From the NCBI GenBank assembly GCA_014381785.1, contig JACNKZ010000060.1, forward strand, positions 1 to 55,646: a stretch of DNA of 55,646 nt. Direction: 5' to 3'. A program made the translations under genes and the position numbers. This document shows positions 15,488 to 24,289 of this stretch, piece by piece. Position 1 is the stretch's first letter, and the number at the start of each line of letters is the position of its first letter. This DNA comes from Kiritimatiellota bacterium (GTDB lineage: Bacteria > Verrucomicrobiota > Kiritimatiellia > Kiritimatiellales > Tichowtungiaceae). Below the pieces are notes generated by a model. That model saw only the letters and a program-made list of their open reading frames with translations. It did not search any database and was not told the DNA's origin.

Positions 15488-18400
15488 ATGAAAAGAAAAC
15501 TATTTGTGGGGGTTTTCGCCGCAGGAATTGGCTTTTTTCTGTTGGGGGCAATTGCGGTTGATGAGTTAACGCTGGGCAGCGGCCGTGAAGATCTGAGCGT
15601 GTATGTGCCGGACGGATTTACTAACCGGGTCGAAATTTACACAACCACGAATTTGATTTCCGGGGTTTGGAGTATTGTTACTCAGAACCTGACTCCTGTT
15701 AGTACCAACCCGGCAACATGGGAGTCGTCGCTGACGGCATCAAAAGCATTTTTTCGGGCGGGGAACATGGATATCGACAGCGATAGCGATGGCCTTCCTG
15801 ATGCCAGAGAACTGATTGTATATAAAACGAATCCAGACGACTCAGATACAGATAATGATGGATGTTTGGATGCCGTGGAGATTGGTTTGGGGGCTGATCC
15901 TAACGACTCTGACACAGATGAGGATGGCCTTCCTGATGGGTGGGAAGTCCAGAACAGCCTCGACCCTCTAGATCCTACCGACGCTCTCGAAGATCCAGAT
16001 CAGGACGGGTTCATGAACAAGTATGAATACATTCACAGCAGTGATCCGGTCAGCAGCAATTCAATTCCATTGGCAACAAGATATGTTTCGCTAACCGGAT
16101 CGAATACGCCGCCGTTTGATACATGGGAGTCGGCCGCAAACACCATTAAGGCGGCATTGGATGCTGCCACAAATGATTACGAAATTATATTGGTGGCAGA
16201 CGGAACATATCCCAAAAGTGGAAATATTCCGCTCGATTTTGCCGGCAAAAAACTGATGCTGAAATCGATGAACGGCCCGTCGAACTGCATTATAGACTGT
16301 GGCTGGGGATATCCGGGGTTGATCTTTGATGACGCCGAAACAAGAGAAACCATAGTTTGGGGCCTGCAGATTTATCACGCGTATAGTTCGTGGGATTTAA
16401 AAACCGGCGGAGGGATTGTCTGCGATAATTCCGGCCCAACGATAGAAAATTGTATTTTTAATTCAAATGATCCCGCTGTACATGCCACTGACAGCTCAAT
16501 CCTGTTGAATAATTGCAGGTTTGTTGACAATGAGGCTTATTCCGCCACTGAGACAGGAAGCGCAGGGTTCTTTTCCGGAGGGTCTCCTGAAGTTCGCAAT
16601 TGTCAGATTTTTGATGGCTGGGGCTTCGCAGGCGGTGCTCTTTCCTTCACTAATGTGGATATGGCGGTGGTTTCTGGATGTGTGATCTCGAATAACGCAC
16701 GAGGGGCCATGCTTGCCAAAAACAGCACAGTGATAGTGGAAGACTGCTTAATTACAGCTAGTGACAATCAGGGGCAAACCTTTAGCGCCGGAGCCGTCTT
16801 TTTGAATTCCGATGTAACCTTGTCTCGATGTGTTTTTGAGAATAATGAGAACGAGATAGGTCCAATTTCCCGAACTGGCGGCGGGTTGTATTTAAATAAC
16901 TGCACGTCCGTCGTTGAGAACTGCTTGATGGACGGGAACACCTCTGAATCTGGTGCTATCGTGTTTGACGGGGGGCAAGGTTGGGTACAAAACTGCACGA
17001 TTGCCGACAATTCGGGTTGGGGCGTATACGGCATAAGCAATGCGCAGATAACCGTTCGGAATACTATTTTATGGGGGAATAGCGGCGGCGCGTTACAAAC
17101 GGACATTCCTGCGGATGTGGCTTTTTGCTGCACGCCTTCAGGTGAGGGCGAAAACAGCGTGACGAATGCCCTCGTGTTTGTTCCCGGCGGATACGAACTG
17201 GCGCCTGTGTCTTCTTGTATTGATCGCGGGACATTTGACGGAGCACCAATGATGGATTTGTTAGGGTCATCACGCTGGGATCACCCTTTCCGGGACAATG
17301 GAGTGGATCAGTCCGATGTGGACATCGGTGCATTTGAGTTTTCCGATTCCAGTGATGATGGGGATGAAATCGGCGATGCGTGGGAAATTTACTGGTTTGG
17401 CAATACGGACGCACTCGCTAACAGCGATGATGATAATGACGGACTAAATCTCCTTGAGGAATATCAGCTCGTCACCAGTCCTTTAGCAACAGACAGTGAT
17501 GGCGACGGACTTTCCGATGGCGATGAAGTGAACGTGCACTACACCGATCCTCTAGGTACAGACAGTGATGGCGACGGACTGTCTGATGGGAGCGAAATCA
17601 TCACGTATGGAACGTTCCCGGCCAATCCCGATAGCGATGGCGATACCATGCCGGACGGATGGGAAGTTGATGCCTCTTTAAGCCCGACCAACGCTACGGA
17701 TGCAGTCGGCGACGCAGATACCGACGGGCTGAATAATGTCGGTGAATATCAGCAGGGAACCGATCCGCAGAATCCGGACTCAGATAATGATGGCCTTTCC
17801 GATGGCGACGAGATTGATCATTTTTCCGACCCTCTTAATCCGGACAGTGACGGGGATGGGCTTCCCGATGGCTACGAGGTTAACACCAGCAATACCGATC
17901 CTGCTGATGCCGACAGCGACGATGACGGTTTGAGCGATGGAGAAGAAGTTGATACATATCAAACGGATCCGAATGAGGCAGATACAGATGGCGATGGCGT
18001 AGATGACCCTGAGGAAATCGACAACAACAGTAGCCCCCTGCAGGCTTCGGATAACGGCGAGCCGAATACATATATTCAGGTTCGGCTAGGTGTGGGTGAC
18101 ACAAGTTTGAGTTATTCAGAAAAATGGGGCTTATACATTCGCCCTGAAGAACGAACCACTCTTTCTGACCCGAGCAATGCAGTTGTGTCAGTAGCCAATA
18201 CAGAATTCGGCAAAGCAAGTAGTGTTATTGCTTTTCTGGAGAAAGGAAAAACATACTATTACGACATGAAGCATTTGGAGTCCACTCAGCAGAAGCCGGA
18301 CTATGACTACTTCTCTTATGTGAATGGGAGAATGGCTTCCGGCACGTATGAAGCACTGAACGACAGCGGTTTTTTTATTATTGATGACTATGACGACCTG

Positions 18401-19426
18401 CTGGGCTTCAAATATGTCGATGAATTTGTTGAGACCAATAATCCGACCCTAAAAAACAACGGAACCGCCCCTAAAACCGGAAAGCTGACCGTGCCCAAAG
18501 TCGAGTTTGATAACGTCTGGGATCGGAACCTTCAGCATGCAGAGGACTCCTATCCTGACTACAAGAAATGTATTGCGATTGAACATACTCTGCCTAGCGA
18601 GGTGAATCTGACAAACTATCTGAGCATCGCACCATCCTCATTGACCTTCGATGACATCAAGGATCATGTGTCATTCAATATCGAGCATCAGATTTTTGGT
18701 AGCGCATCAATCAATAATGATTCGATTTTGGACTATGATGGCTTACTTGGCCCAGATGACGTGAACATCTATGCTTTCGGTGTGCAATTACTTTATGGAG
18801 GTTGTGTTGTTGATAGGCTGATCGTTGTCGTTTACTCATCTCAGTCGGCAACAGAGTGGAATACATGGCTCACCGACGCCGACATGGGAAATGCTCCCGG
18901 AGACAACTGGCTAGATGAGTTGCCTCCGGTTTATTCAGCACTATCCACCAATAACACGGATCCAGAGCCTGCGAACTGCGCTCCACAACAATGGGGAGAG
19001 GTGAACAATAGCCTGCCCGAATACTACCATTTTAATGCTACTTTCGAAATGCGTTCGGAACGCACGGATGGCAGACATGGCCATCAAGCTTGCTATAATG
19101 GGAGCGGAGTTCTAATTAGGCCTGCTGGCGGGAATCTCGAGGTGCTTGCATCATCCGGTACCGCAGACTTTGGGCATCCCAGCAATAGAGTTGCTCCGTT
19201 ACATCTTACAACGGATGTCCGTCCTTTTCTTCGTGCCGCACAACTTGACGGCAATCCCGTGGAGGGGCTGGGGCTCCTAGGCTCTCTTATCCCTGAAAAT
19301 ATGAGTCACCCGCTGGTGAGAATAGGCCCCCATCTCCAAGACTATTATGCCCGAAGACCGGCTCATGCTACGAATACGGTTGCACACAATGCTTGTTGTG
19401 ATCCTGTAGAATGCTCGGCACACTAA
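15488..19426 (+). CDS. very large secreted protein: TSP3 calcium repeats, parallel beta-helix, unique C-terminus
   Basis: The 1312-residue protein starts at an ATG with AGGAG 6 nt upstream and has a signal peptide (MKRKLFVGVFAAGIGFF...). Residues about 94-185 hold Asp-rich thrombospondin type 3-like calcium repeats (DSDSDGLPDARE, DTDEDGLPDGWE). Residues about 200-615 look like a right-handed parallel beta-helix with repeated short CxF/NC units. Residues about 638-850 hold a second TSP3 array (DSDGDGLSDGDE and variants). The last 460 residues are not recognised and end in a Cys/His-rich tail. It is probably cell-surface or extracellular. It is the core of the island inside the dcw cluster; the next gene follows after 21 bp. 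It could be an adhesin, a polysaccharide-binding protein or a toxin carrier. Confidence 0.85.
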   Translation: MKRKLFVGVFAAGIGFFLLGAIAVDELTLGSGREDLSVYVPDGFTNRVEIYTTTNLISGVWSIVTQNLTPVSTNPATWESSLTASKAFFRAGNMDIDSDSDGLPDARELIVYKTNPDDSDTDNDGCLDAVEIGLGADPNDSDTDEDGLPDGWEVQNSLDPLDPTDALEDPDQDGFMNKYEYIHSSDPVSSNSIPLATRYVSLTGSNTPPFDTWESAANTIKAALDAATNDYEIILVADGTYPKSGNIPLDFAGKKLMLKSMNGPSNCIIDCGWGYPGLIFDDAETRETIVWGLQIYHAYSSWDLKTGGGIVCDNSGPTIENCIFNSNDPAVHATDSSILLNNCRFVDNEAYSATETGSAGFFSGGSPEVRNCQIFDGWGFAGGALSFTNVDMAVVSGCVISNNARGAMLAKNSTVIVEDCLITASDNQGQTFSAGAVFLNSDVTLSRCVFENNENEIGPISRTGGGLYLNNCTSVVENCLMDGNTSESGAIVFDGGQGWVQNCTIADNSGWGVYGISNAQITVRNTILWGNSGGALQTDIPADVAFCCTPSGEGENSVTNALVFVPGGYELAPVSSCIDRGTFDGAPMMDLLGSSRWDHPFRDNGVDQSDVDIGAFEFSDSSDDGDEIGDAWEIYWFGNTDALANSDDDNDGLNLLEEYQLVTSPLATDSDGDGLSDGDEVNVHYTDPLGTDSDGDGLSDGSEIITYGTFPANPDSDGDTMPDGWEVDASLSPTNATDAVGDADTDGLNNVGEYQQGTDPQNPDSDNDGLSDGDEIDHFSDPLNPDSDGDGLPDGYEVNTSNTDPADADSDDDGLSDGEEVDTYQTDPNEADTDGDGVDDPEEIDNNSSPLQASDNGEPNTYIQVRLGVGDTSLSYSEKWGLYIRPEERTTLSDPSNAVVSVANTEFGKASSVIAFLEKGKTYYYDMKHLESTQQKPDYDYFSYVNGRMASGTYEALNDSGFFIIDDYDDLLGFKYVDEFVETNNPTLKNNGTAPKTGKLTVPKVEFDNVWDRNLQHAEDSYPDYKKCIAIEHTLPSEVNLTNYLSIAPSSLTFDDIKDHVSFNIEHQIFGSASINNDSILDYDGLLGPDDVNIYAFGVQLLYGGCVVDRLIVVVYSSQSATEWNTWLTDADMGNAPGDNWLDELPPVYSALSTNNTDPEPANCAPQQWGEVNNSLPEYYHFNATFEMRSERTDGRHGHQACYNGSGVLIRPAGGNLEVLASSGTADFGHPSNRVAPLHLTTDVRPFLRAAQLDGNPVEGLGLLGSLIPENMSHPLVRIGPHLQDYYARRPAHATNTVAHNACCDPVECSAH

Positions 19427-19447
19427 CAGAACATGAGGACGACAAAT

Positions 19448-20395
19448 ATGAAATATAGTAGGTATATTGTGATTTCCGCGCTTTTGCTCTTGTTGGCGCT
19501 TATGGGTTCTATTTTAACGCGGCAGAGGGGCGTCCAAGAGGGGGCGCACGAGACACAGGAGCTTTCGGTTCAATTCGAACCCTCTAGCGCTATTGTAAAT
19601 TCCCAAACGCAAAAAAACGCTTTCACTATAAAAGAACCAGTGCTGGTTGAAAGTATCCAGTCAGAGGAGTCAACTACCCCTCCCGCGGGATCATCAGATT
19701 TTAATGTAAACATAGGTAATGAAAGTTACCCCATTTTATTTGAAGGTGAAGATGTTGTGCTGGAAATGAAGCAGGCAATTATTGACGATCTTAACCTTAA
19801 TCTATCCCATTATGAACACATGTCTTTTATGAAGATTCCGCCAGAAGCGGAAAAAGAACCTGAGCTTCAGATGTATAAGACAAAAGTTACACACTGGCTA
19901 GATGACGGCAGGCAGAAGAATTTTTTTCCTGACGTAGTAAGAAGCAGTTTCGGAGGGGCAGTTAAAGTAGGTGATAGCTACCAGTTGATAATTAATCAGA
20001 AACTGATCAATGCGTATGAGCAGGCGTTTCAGTTTAAGGAAAATCACCTAGATGCATTCAGTAATGCAAATGATTTTTTAGGATTATTGGCGGATAAAAA
20101 AGCAATTTATGAGGTCGGGAGCGGAAACCAACAAATAGCGAGATCTATCTTTCTTTTCGAAGACAATGAGTCCTATGACGATTCGCAAGAGCTCGCTAGA
20201 TTTTTGGATGAAATAGAAATTAGAAAACCAAGTATACTCGATTTTGAAGCGGCTACTTACGAGGGACAGGAGGTTATACGTTTTACTACATTGGTTGATT
20301 TTGGGGAAGAATCAGGAGAGCCGCTTTTAAAAGGATACCCCGAATTCATTTATATGGATGAAAAATGGAGAATCCACTTTCCTTTACTACCGTAA
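19448..20395 (+). CDS. membrane-anchored or exported protein of unknown function
   Basis: A 315-residue protein with an N-terminal hydrophobic segment (YIVISALLLLLALMGSIL) that acts as signal or anchor, then an acidic, soluble domain with no recognised family. The ATG at 19448 is preferred because GAGGA lies 8 nt upstream; an earlier ATG at 19433 has no such signal. It follows the large calcium-repeat protein after 21 bp and is surely co-transcribed, so the two may be partners. AT content and codon use look higher in AT than in the surrounding dcw genes, in keeping with acquired DNA. Confidence 0.75.
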   Translation: MKYSRYIVISALLLLLALMGSILTRQRGVQEGAHETQELSVQFEPSSAIVNSQTQKNAFTIKEPVLVESIQSEESTTPPAGSSDFNVNIGNESYPILFEGEDVVLEMKQAIIDDLNLNLSHYEHMSFMKIPPEAEKEPELQMYKTKVTHWLDDGRQKNFFPDVVRSSFGGAVKVGDSYQLIINQKLINAYEQAFQFKENHLDAFSNANDFLGLLADKKAIYEVGSGNQQIARSIFLFEDNESYDDSQELARFLDEIEIRKPSILDFEAATYEGQEVIRFTTLVDFGEESGEPLLKGYPEFIYMDEKWRIHFPLLP

Positions 20396-20455
20396 ATCAT
20401 AATGAACCCTTTTCCTTCTAATCCGGCATACATTCCATAAGAAAGGTGGTTTTCT

Positions 20456-20675
20456 ATGAGACTTCAAATCTATATTAGCTTGTTCGTATTTCTACAGATC
20501 ATACCAACTGCTTTTGCGGGGGAACGGTATTTGCAGGTTCTCGACAATAACTATACCGGGGTCATCTGTGCGCGTGCGGAGAAAACCAGGTTCAATGTTA
20601 CCGAAGCAACGCGTCCCGATTTAAGTTCTAAATGGCAAACCACCCGAGAACATGTACAGATCACACGAGATGGTC
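20456..20675 (+). pseudogene. secreted-protein gene truncated by the RAYT element
   Basis: A good ribosome binding site (GAAAGGTGG) and ATG open a frame with a clear signal peptide (MRLQIYISLFVFLQIIPTAF-AGE) and about 50 further residues. At 20676 the frame runs into the inverted end of the transposase element, and the last residues before the stop at 20722 come from the element. An open stretch after the element (about 21826-21939, ending DGRVCFAP) could be the severed 3' end, but this is weak. The original product is not recognised. Confidence 0.6.
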
Positions 20676-21752
20676 GGTGTCAGTCCTATTATTTAATCAT
20701 TTTACTGGCTGGGATTGGGTGATTTGTGTAGAAAAGAGGCATGGGAAGAGCGCCTAGAATTGAGTATGAGGGAGCGGTTTATCATGTGATGTGTCGCGGG
20801 AACCGTCAGGAGTCTGTGTTCCGGGACAACCGGGACAATGAGATGTTCATGGATACGCTGGAAGAGGCGTGTGGTCGCTGCGGATGGCAGGTGCACTCTT
20901 TTGTTTTGATGGGGAATCACTATCACCTGCTTCTGGAAACTCCGCACGCCAATCTGGTGGACGGAATGCGTTGGTTACAGGGAACCTACACAAAGCGCTT
21001 TAACATTCGCCATAAGGTGTGGGGGCATTTGTTTCAGGGGCGGTATAAGGCGTTACTGGTTGATCCGGCAGAGAATTATTTCCAGACGGTGAGCAGTTAT
21101 ATTCATCTGAATCCGGCGCGGGCAAAGCGTTTTGATCTGAAAACAGGAGAGCTCGCCGATTATAAGTGGAGCAGCTATCCGCAATATTTGACCCCGTCGA
21201 AAAGACCAGAATGGTTGGTTGTTGAGCGATCGCTCGGAAATTTCGGCTTGAAGGATAATGTGGCCGGTCGACGTGCCTATGAGCAGATTATGAAGAAGAG
21301 GGTCGTTGAACTGGCTAACAGCGATAATCCGCGAGAGGCAGAAGCTCAATGGGCGGAAATTAGGCAGGGGTGGTGCTTCGGAAGCGACTCTTTTCGTGCG
21401 CAGATGGTCGAGTCTCTGGATGATGTGCTTTCGGGAAAACGCAGAGACTCTTTTGTCGGTGAACAAACACGGCAACATGATGTATTCGATGCGGAGCGGT
21501 GGGTGACGGTCGGTCTTCAGCAAATGGAGTTAAAAGATACAGACCTCCAGCTATTGAAAAAAGGAGACCTCCGAAAGCGGGTAATTGCATGGGCAGTCCG
21601 AAGGAATACCAGTGTTCGTAATGAATGGATTGCAAAGCGTCTACAGATGGGACGTTCGTCTAATTTGTCCCGATTTGTAAAAGAAGTTGAGGCCGCAAGC
21701 GATGGAGAGCTTTATCGGTTGCGTGAAATGATGAAATAATAGGACTGACACC
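20676..21752. mobile_element. RAYT-type element with 19-bp inverted ends
   Basis: GGTGTCAGTCCTATTATTT at 20676-20694 is exactly repeated in inverted orientation at 21734-21752, bracketing an intact tyrosine transposase gene. A second copy of the right end lies at 21776-21794. GGTGTCAGTCC ends are familiar from IS200-like/RAYT genes in many genomes. The insertion cut a secreted-protein gene. Confidence 0.8.
20741..21739 (+). CDS. REP-associated tyrosine transposase (RAYT, Y1-type HUH enzyme)
   Basis: The 332-residue protein begins RAPRIEYEGAVYHVMCRGN and contains the HUH motif in MGNHYHLLLE. The catalytic tyrosine region follows in SSYIHLNPARA, with LWGHLFQGRYKALL-like sequence between (here VWGHLFQGRYKALL). 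This is the TnpA_REP group, which cuts single-stranded DNA and is linked to the spread of REP palindromes. The C-terminal third looks like an extra helix-turn-helix (KGDLRKRVIAWAVRRNTSV...IAKRLQMGRSSNLSRFV), probably a DNA-binding module. The start is an ATG after AGAGG. The gene appears intact. Its last codons overlap the right inverted end. Confidence 0.92.
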   Translation: MGRAPRIEYEGAVYHVMCRGNRQESVFRDNRDNEMFMDTLEEACGRCGWQVHSFVLMGNHYHLLLETPHANLVDGMRWLQGTYTKRFNIRHKVWGHLFQGRYKALLVDPAENYFQTVSSYIHLNPARAKRFDLKTGELADYKWSSYPQYLTPSKRPEWLVVERSLGNFGLKDNVAGRRAYEQIMKKRVVELANSDNPREAEAQWAEIRQGWCFGSDSFRAQMVESLDDVLSGKRRDSFVGEQTRQHDVFDAERWVTVGLQQMELKDTDLQLLKKGDLRKRVIAWAVRRNTSVRNEWIAKRLQMGRSSNLSRFVKEVEAASDGELYRLREMMK

Positions 21753-21824
21753 CGCGCCGGTTGCGTGAAATGATGAAATAATAGGACTGACACCCGCGCC
21801 TGACACCCGCGCTGACACCCGCGC
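21716..21824. repeat. tandem duplication of the right element end
   Basis: A 42-bp unit is present twice in tandem (21716-21757 and 21758-21799), including the last codons of the transposase, its TAA and the inverted end. TGACACCCGCGC occurs four times, at 21746, 21788, 21801 and 21813. It is a small local expansion of the element terminus. Confidence 0.9.
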
Positions 21825-21981
21825 TGGTTCGATTTTTGACAATATCTCAAAGAGCAATGATCTAAGACATTCACATATCAGAGGTTTCAATAAAAATGAC
21901 AGTGGCTTTGAAGACGGGCGTGTTTGCTTTGCCCCGTAAAAGGTTGGACTGTGTCCGATAGGAAACTATGATCGGAATCAC

Positions 21982-23247
21982 ATGCACAACTATGAAAAAG
22001 CGTTGATTCTGGGATGCGGGCGCAGCGGGCAGGCGGCCGAGGCGCTGTTGCGCGGCGAAGGGACGCAGACCCTGACGCTGGATGAAGCGGATTGCGATTT
22101 TTCAAACTTTAAACTTCAAACTGCAAACTTCAATCCGGACGTTGCCATCATCAGCCCAGGTTTTTCGCTGAAGCATCCGTGGCTGAAAGATTTGGCGGCG
22201 CGCGGCGTTCCGCTGTTGTCGGAGCTGGAGCTGGGCTGGTCGCGGCGGCAGTGCCCCGTGATTGCAGTGACCGGTTCCAATGGCAAGAGCACGGTGGTCA
22301 AGTGGATTGCCAATGCGCTGTCGCAGGCCGGGCAGACAGCGGTGCCGTGCGGCAACTACGGCCTGCCGATTTCCACAGCGGTGATGCTGCCCGAGGTGCC
22401 GGACTGGCTGCTGGTGGAGGTCAGCTCGTTCCAGCTTGAAACGGTGCAGGAGTTTCATCCGCAGATCGGTGTGTTGCTCAATGTCCTTCCGAATCATTTG
22501 GATCGTCACGGAGACATGGAAACTTACCGCGCGCTCAAACTTCGGCTCTTCGAACGAATGAATAAATCTGACACAGCGATTATTCCGTACAATTTTGAGG
22601 TGGCTGGTTTCGGAAATTATAAAACCTTCGGGATAGAGGAGGGGGCGGATTACCGCTTTTTGGACGGGAAGGTCGGAGCGGTGGATTTGAGCGGAACCTA
22701 TTTTGATAATGAGGTGCTCGGCGCGGCGGCCGCCGCGGTGGTGGCGGTTGGCGAGGCCTGCGGAATTCCGGCGGAGGTTCTGGAGAGTTCGGCGAAAAAT
22801 TTTGAGCCGCTGCCGCACCGGATGCAGACGGTTGCCGGGATAAACGGTGTTCGATTCGTCGATGATTCGAAGGCGACCAATCTGGCGGCGATGTGCGCTG
22901 CGCTTCGGATGAGCCGGGGGCGGGTGCATCTGATTGCCGGAGGCCGCGCCAAGGAAAGCGATTTCAGTTTTGCAAAAGATTTACTGGCACAGCAGGTTTT
23001 CCACCTATATCTTATCGGAGAAGCGTCCACTGCGATGCAGTCGGCATGGAAAGATTGTGTGCAATGTTTTCCGTGCCAGACTCTGGAACAGGCTGTTTTT
23101 AGCGCATGGGAGTGTGCTGAGCCGGGTGATACCGTGCTACTGTCTCCCGCGTGCACCAGCTTTGACCAGTTTTGCAGTTTCGCTGAGCGGGGCGCTGTGT
23201 TCGCCCGCGAGGTGAATCGTCTGGCCGCCAGTGACGTGAAAGCGTGA
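21982..23247 (+). CDS. murD: UDP-MurNAc-L-alanine:D-glutamate ligase
   Basis: MurD adds D-glutamate to UDP-MurNAc-L-Ala. The 421-residue protein has the N-terminal Rossmann part (ALILGCGRSGQAAEALL), the ATP loop AVTGSNGKSTVVKWI and the central VEVSSFQLETV. NHLDRHGDMETYRALK and the C-terminal FVDDSKATNLAA with LIAGGRAKESDF follow. This is the second block of the dcw cluster after the 6.9 kb insert. It is followed at 33 nt by the LysM lipoprotein gene, so murD and the LysM gene probably form one unit. The ribosome binding site is weak. Confidence 0.95.
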   Translation: MHNYEKALILGCGRSGQAAEALLRGEGTQTLTLDEADCDFSNFKLQTANFNPDVAIISPGFSLKHPWLKDLAARGVPLLSELELGWSRRQCPVIAVTGSNGKSTVVKWIANALSQAGQTAVPCGNYGLPISTAVMLPEVPDWLLVEVSSFQLETVQEFHPQIGVLLNVLPNHLDRHGDMETYRALKLRLFERMNKSDTAIIPYNFEVAGFGNYKTFGIEEGADYRFLDGKVGAVDLSGTYFDNEVLGAAAAAVVAVGEACGIPAEVLESSAKNFEPLPHRMQTVAGINGVRFVDDSKATNLAAMCAALRMSRGRVHLIAGGRAKESDFSFAKDLLAQQVFHLYLIGEASTAMQSAWKDCVQCFPCQTLEQAVFSAWECAEPGDTVLLSPACTSFDQFCSFAERGAVFAREVNRLAASDVKA

Positions 23248-23280
23248 GGATTAAACAGAAGGAAGAGAGAGGAAGTTGTC

Positions 23281-24189
23281 ATGAAATGTAAACGAAACCT
23301 GTTAATTGTGGCCTCGCACGTTGTTGTGCTGGTCGGTTTTTCACTCCTGCAGGGATGCGCCACCGGCGAATGTCCCATTGACTGGTTGAACTGGCCGTAC
23401 AATGCCCCGGCAGATGAGCCGCTGCTCGTTCCGTCAGATGATTATTCGGACACTCTTCTTCTCCCGCCTGCCGCCGCGTATGACGATGGGGCCTCCGGGA
23501 TTTCCTACAGCGACCCTGCGATGGGAATGGGCCAGAGCTATACCGTTCAAAAAGGGGATACGCTTTCCGCCATTGCTTCGATGTACGGCACCAGCTGGAA
23601 AAAACTGGCGGAACTTAACAACCTGTCCAACCCGAACAAGCTGTACGTTGGCCAGGAGATTAAAATTCCCGGCTCGCTCAGCGCTTCTGCGCCGATCACC
23701 CGCTCTTCGTCTCCGTCTACCGGCTCCATCTCCACGGACGGCAGCCCGATCAAACAGGGCTCTTCTTATGTGATTCAAAAGGGCGACACGCTTTCCGGCA
23801 TTGCCAAGCGCGCCGGTTTGAGTGTTCAGGAAATTCAGGCCGCGAACGCGCTGGACAGCCATGTAATTATCGCCGGCAAAAGCCTCAGCATCCCGAAAAA
23901 AGGTGAAGTCGGTGTTTCTACTTATTCCGCCCCGGCGGTCAAATCCACTCTGGCGCCTGTGATGGAAGACGCTTCCGAGATGGAGCCTGCTCCGCTGGCC
24001 GATATGGCGCCGCTCGCACCTGCCGGATCGGCTCCGGTTTACGAGCATGTGCTTTATCCCGGTGAAACGCTCGAAGATGTGGCCCGTCAGTACGGCAGCT
24101 CGCAGGATGAAATTATGCTGCTCAACGGCATCACCAACCCGGATACCGTGAAGCCCGGCACCAAGCTGTTGGTTCCGATTCCGGAATAA
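23281..24189 (+). CDS. lipoprotein with three LysM domains
   Basis: The protein starts with a lipoprotein signal peptide ending LLQGC (Cys near residue 25). Three LysM domains follow: about residues 86-130 ([20 protein letters not shown]), 160-205 ([19 protein letters not shown]) and 255-300 ([19 protein letters not shown]). LysM binds N-acetylglucosamine chains of peptidoglycan. There is no catalytic domain, so it probably tethers or recruits wall enzymes. AGGAAGAGAGGAAG precedes the ATG. Lying between murD and ftsW in the dcw cluster, and ended by a strong terminator, it is likely a septal or envelope protein. Confidence 0.88.
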   Translation: MKCKRNLLIVASHVVVLVGFSLLQGCATGECPIDWLNWPYNAPADEPLLVPSDDYSDTLLLPPAAAYDDGASGISYSDPAMGMGQSYTVQKGDTLSAIASMYGTSWKKLAELNNLSNPNKLYVGQEIKIPGSLSASAPITRSSSPSTGSISTDGSPIKQGSSYVIQKGDTLSGIAKRAGLSVQEIQAANALDSHVIIAGKSLSIPKKGEVGVSTYSAPAVKSTLAPVMEDASEMEPAPLADMAPLAPAGSAPVYEHVLYPGETLEDVARQYGSSQDEIMLLNGITNPDTVKPGTKLLVPIPE

Positions 24190-24207
24190 ATCTCCTTCGT
24201 TCACGCG

Positions 24208-24238
24208 AAAAGGGACATCCTTGCGGGTGTCCCTTTTT
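24208..24238 (+). terminator. rho-independent terminator after the LysM gene
   Basis: AAAAGGGACA and TGTCCCTTTT pair around a short CC-ttgc-GG inner stem, followed by a T-run. It sits 18 nt after the LysM stop codon and before ftsW, so ftsW must be transcribed from its own promoter or by read-through. Confidence 0.85.
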
Positions 24239-24289
24239 TATTCTCAATTACGGATTACGAAAACTACCAGACCCATTTATAGTAAACTC

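Noticed and set aside
21716..21824. Short CRISPR-like array after the transposase
   Set aside because: The units are directly adjoining tandem copies without unique spacers, and no cas genes are near.
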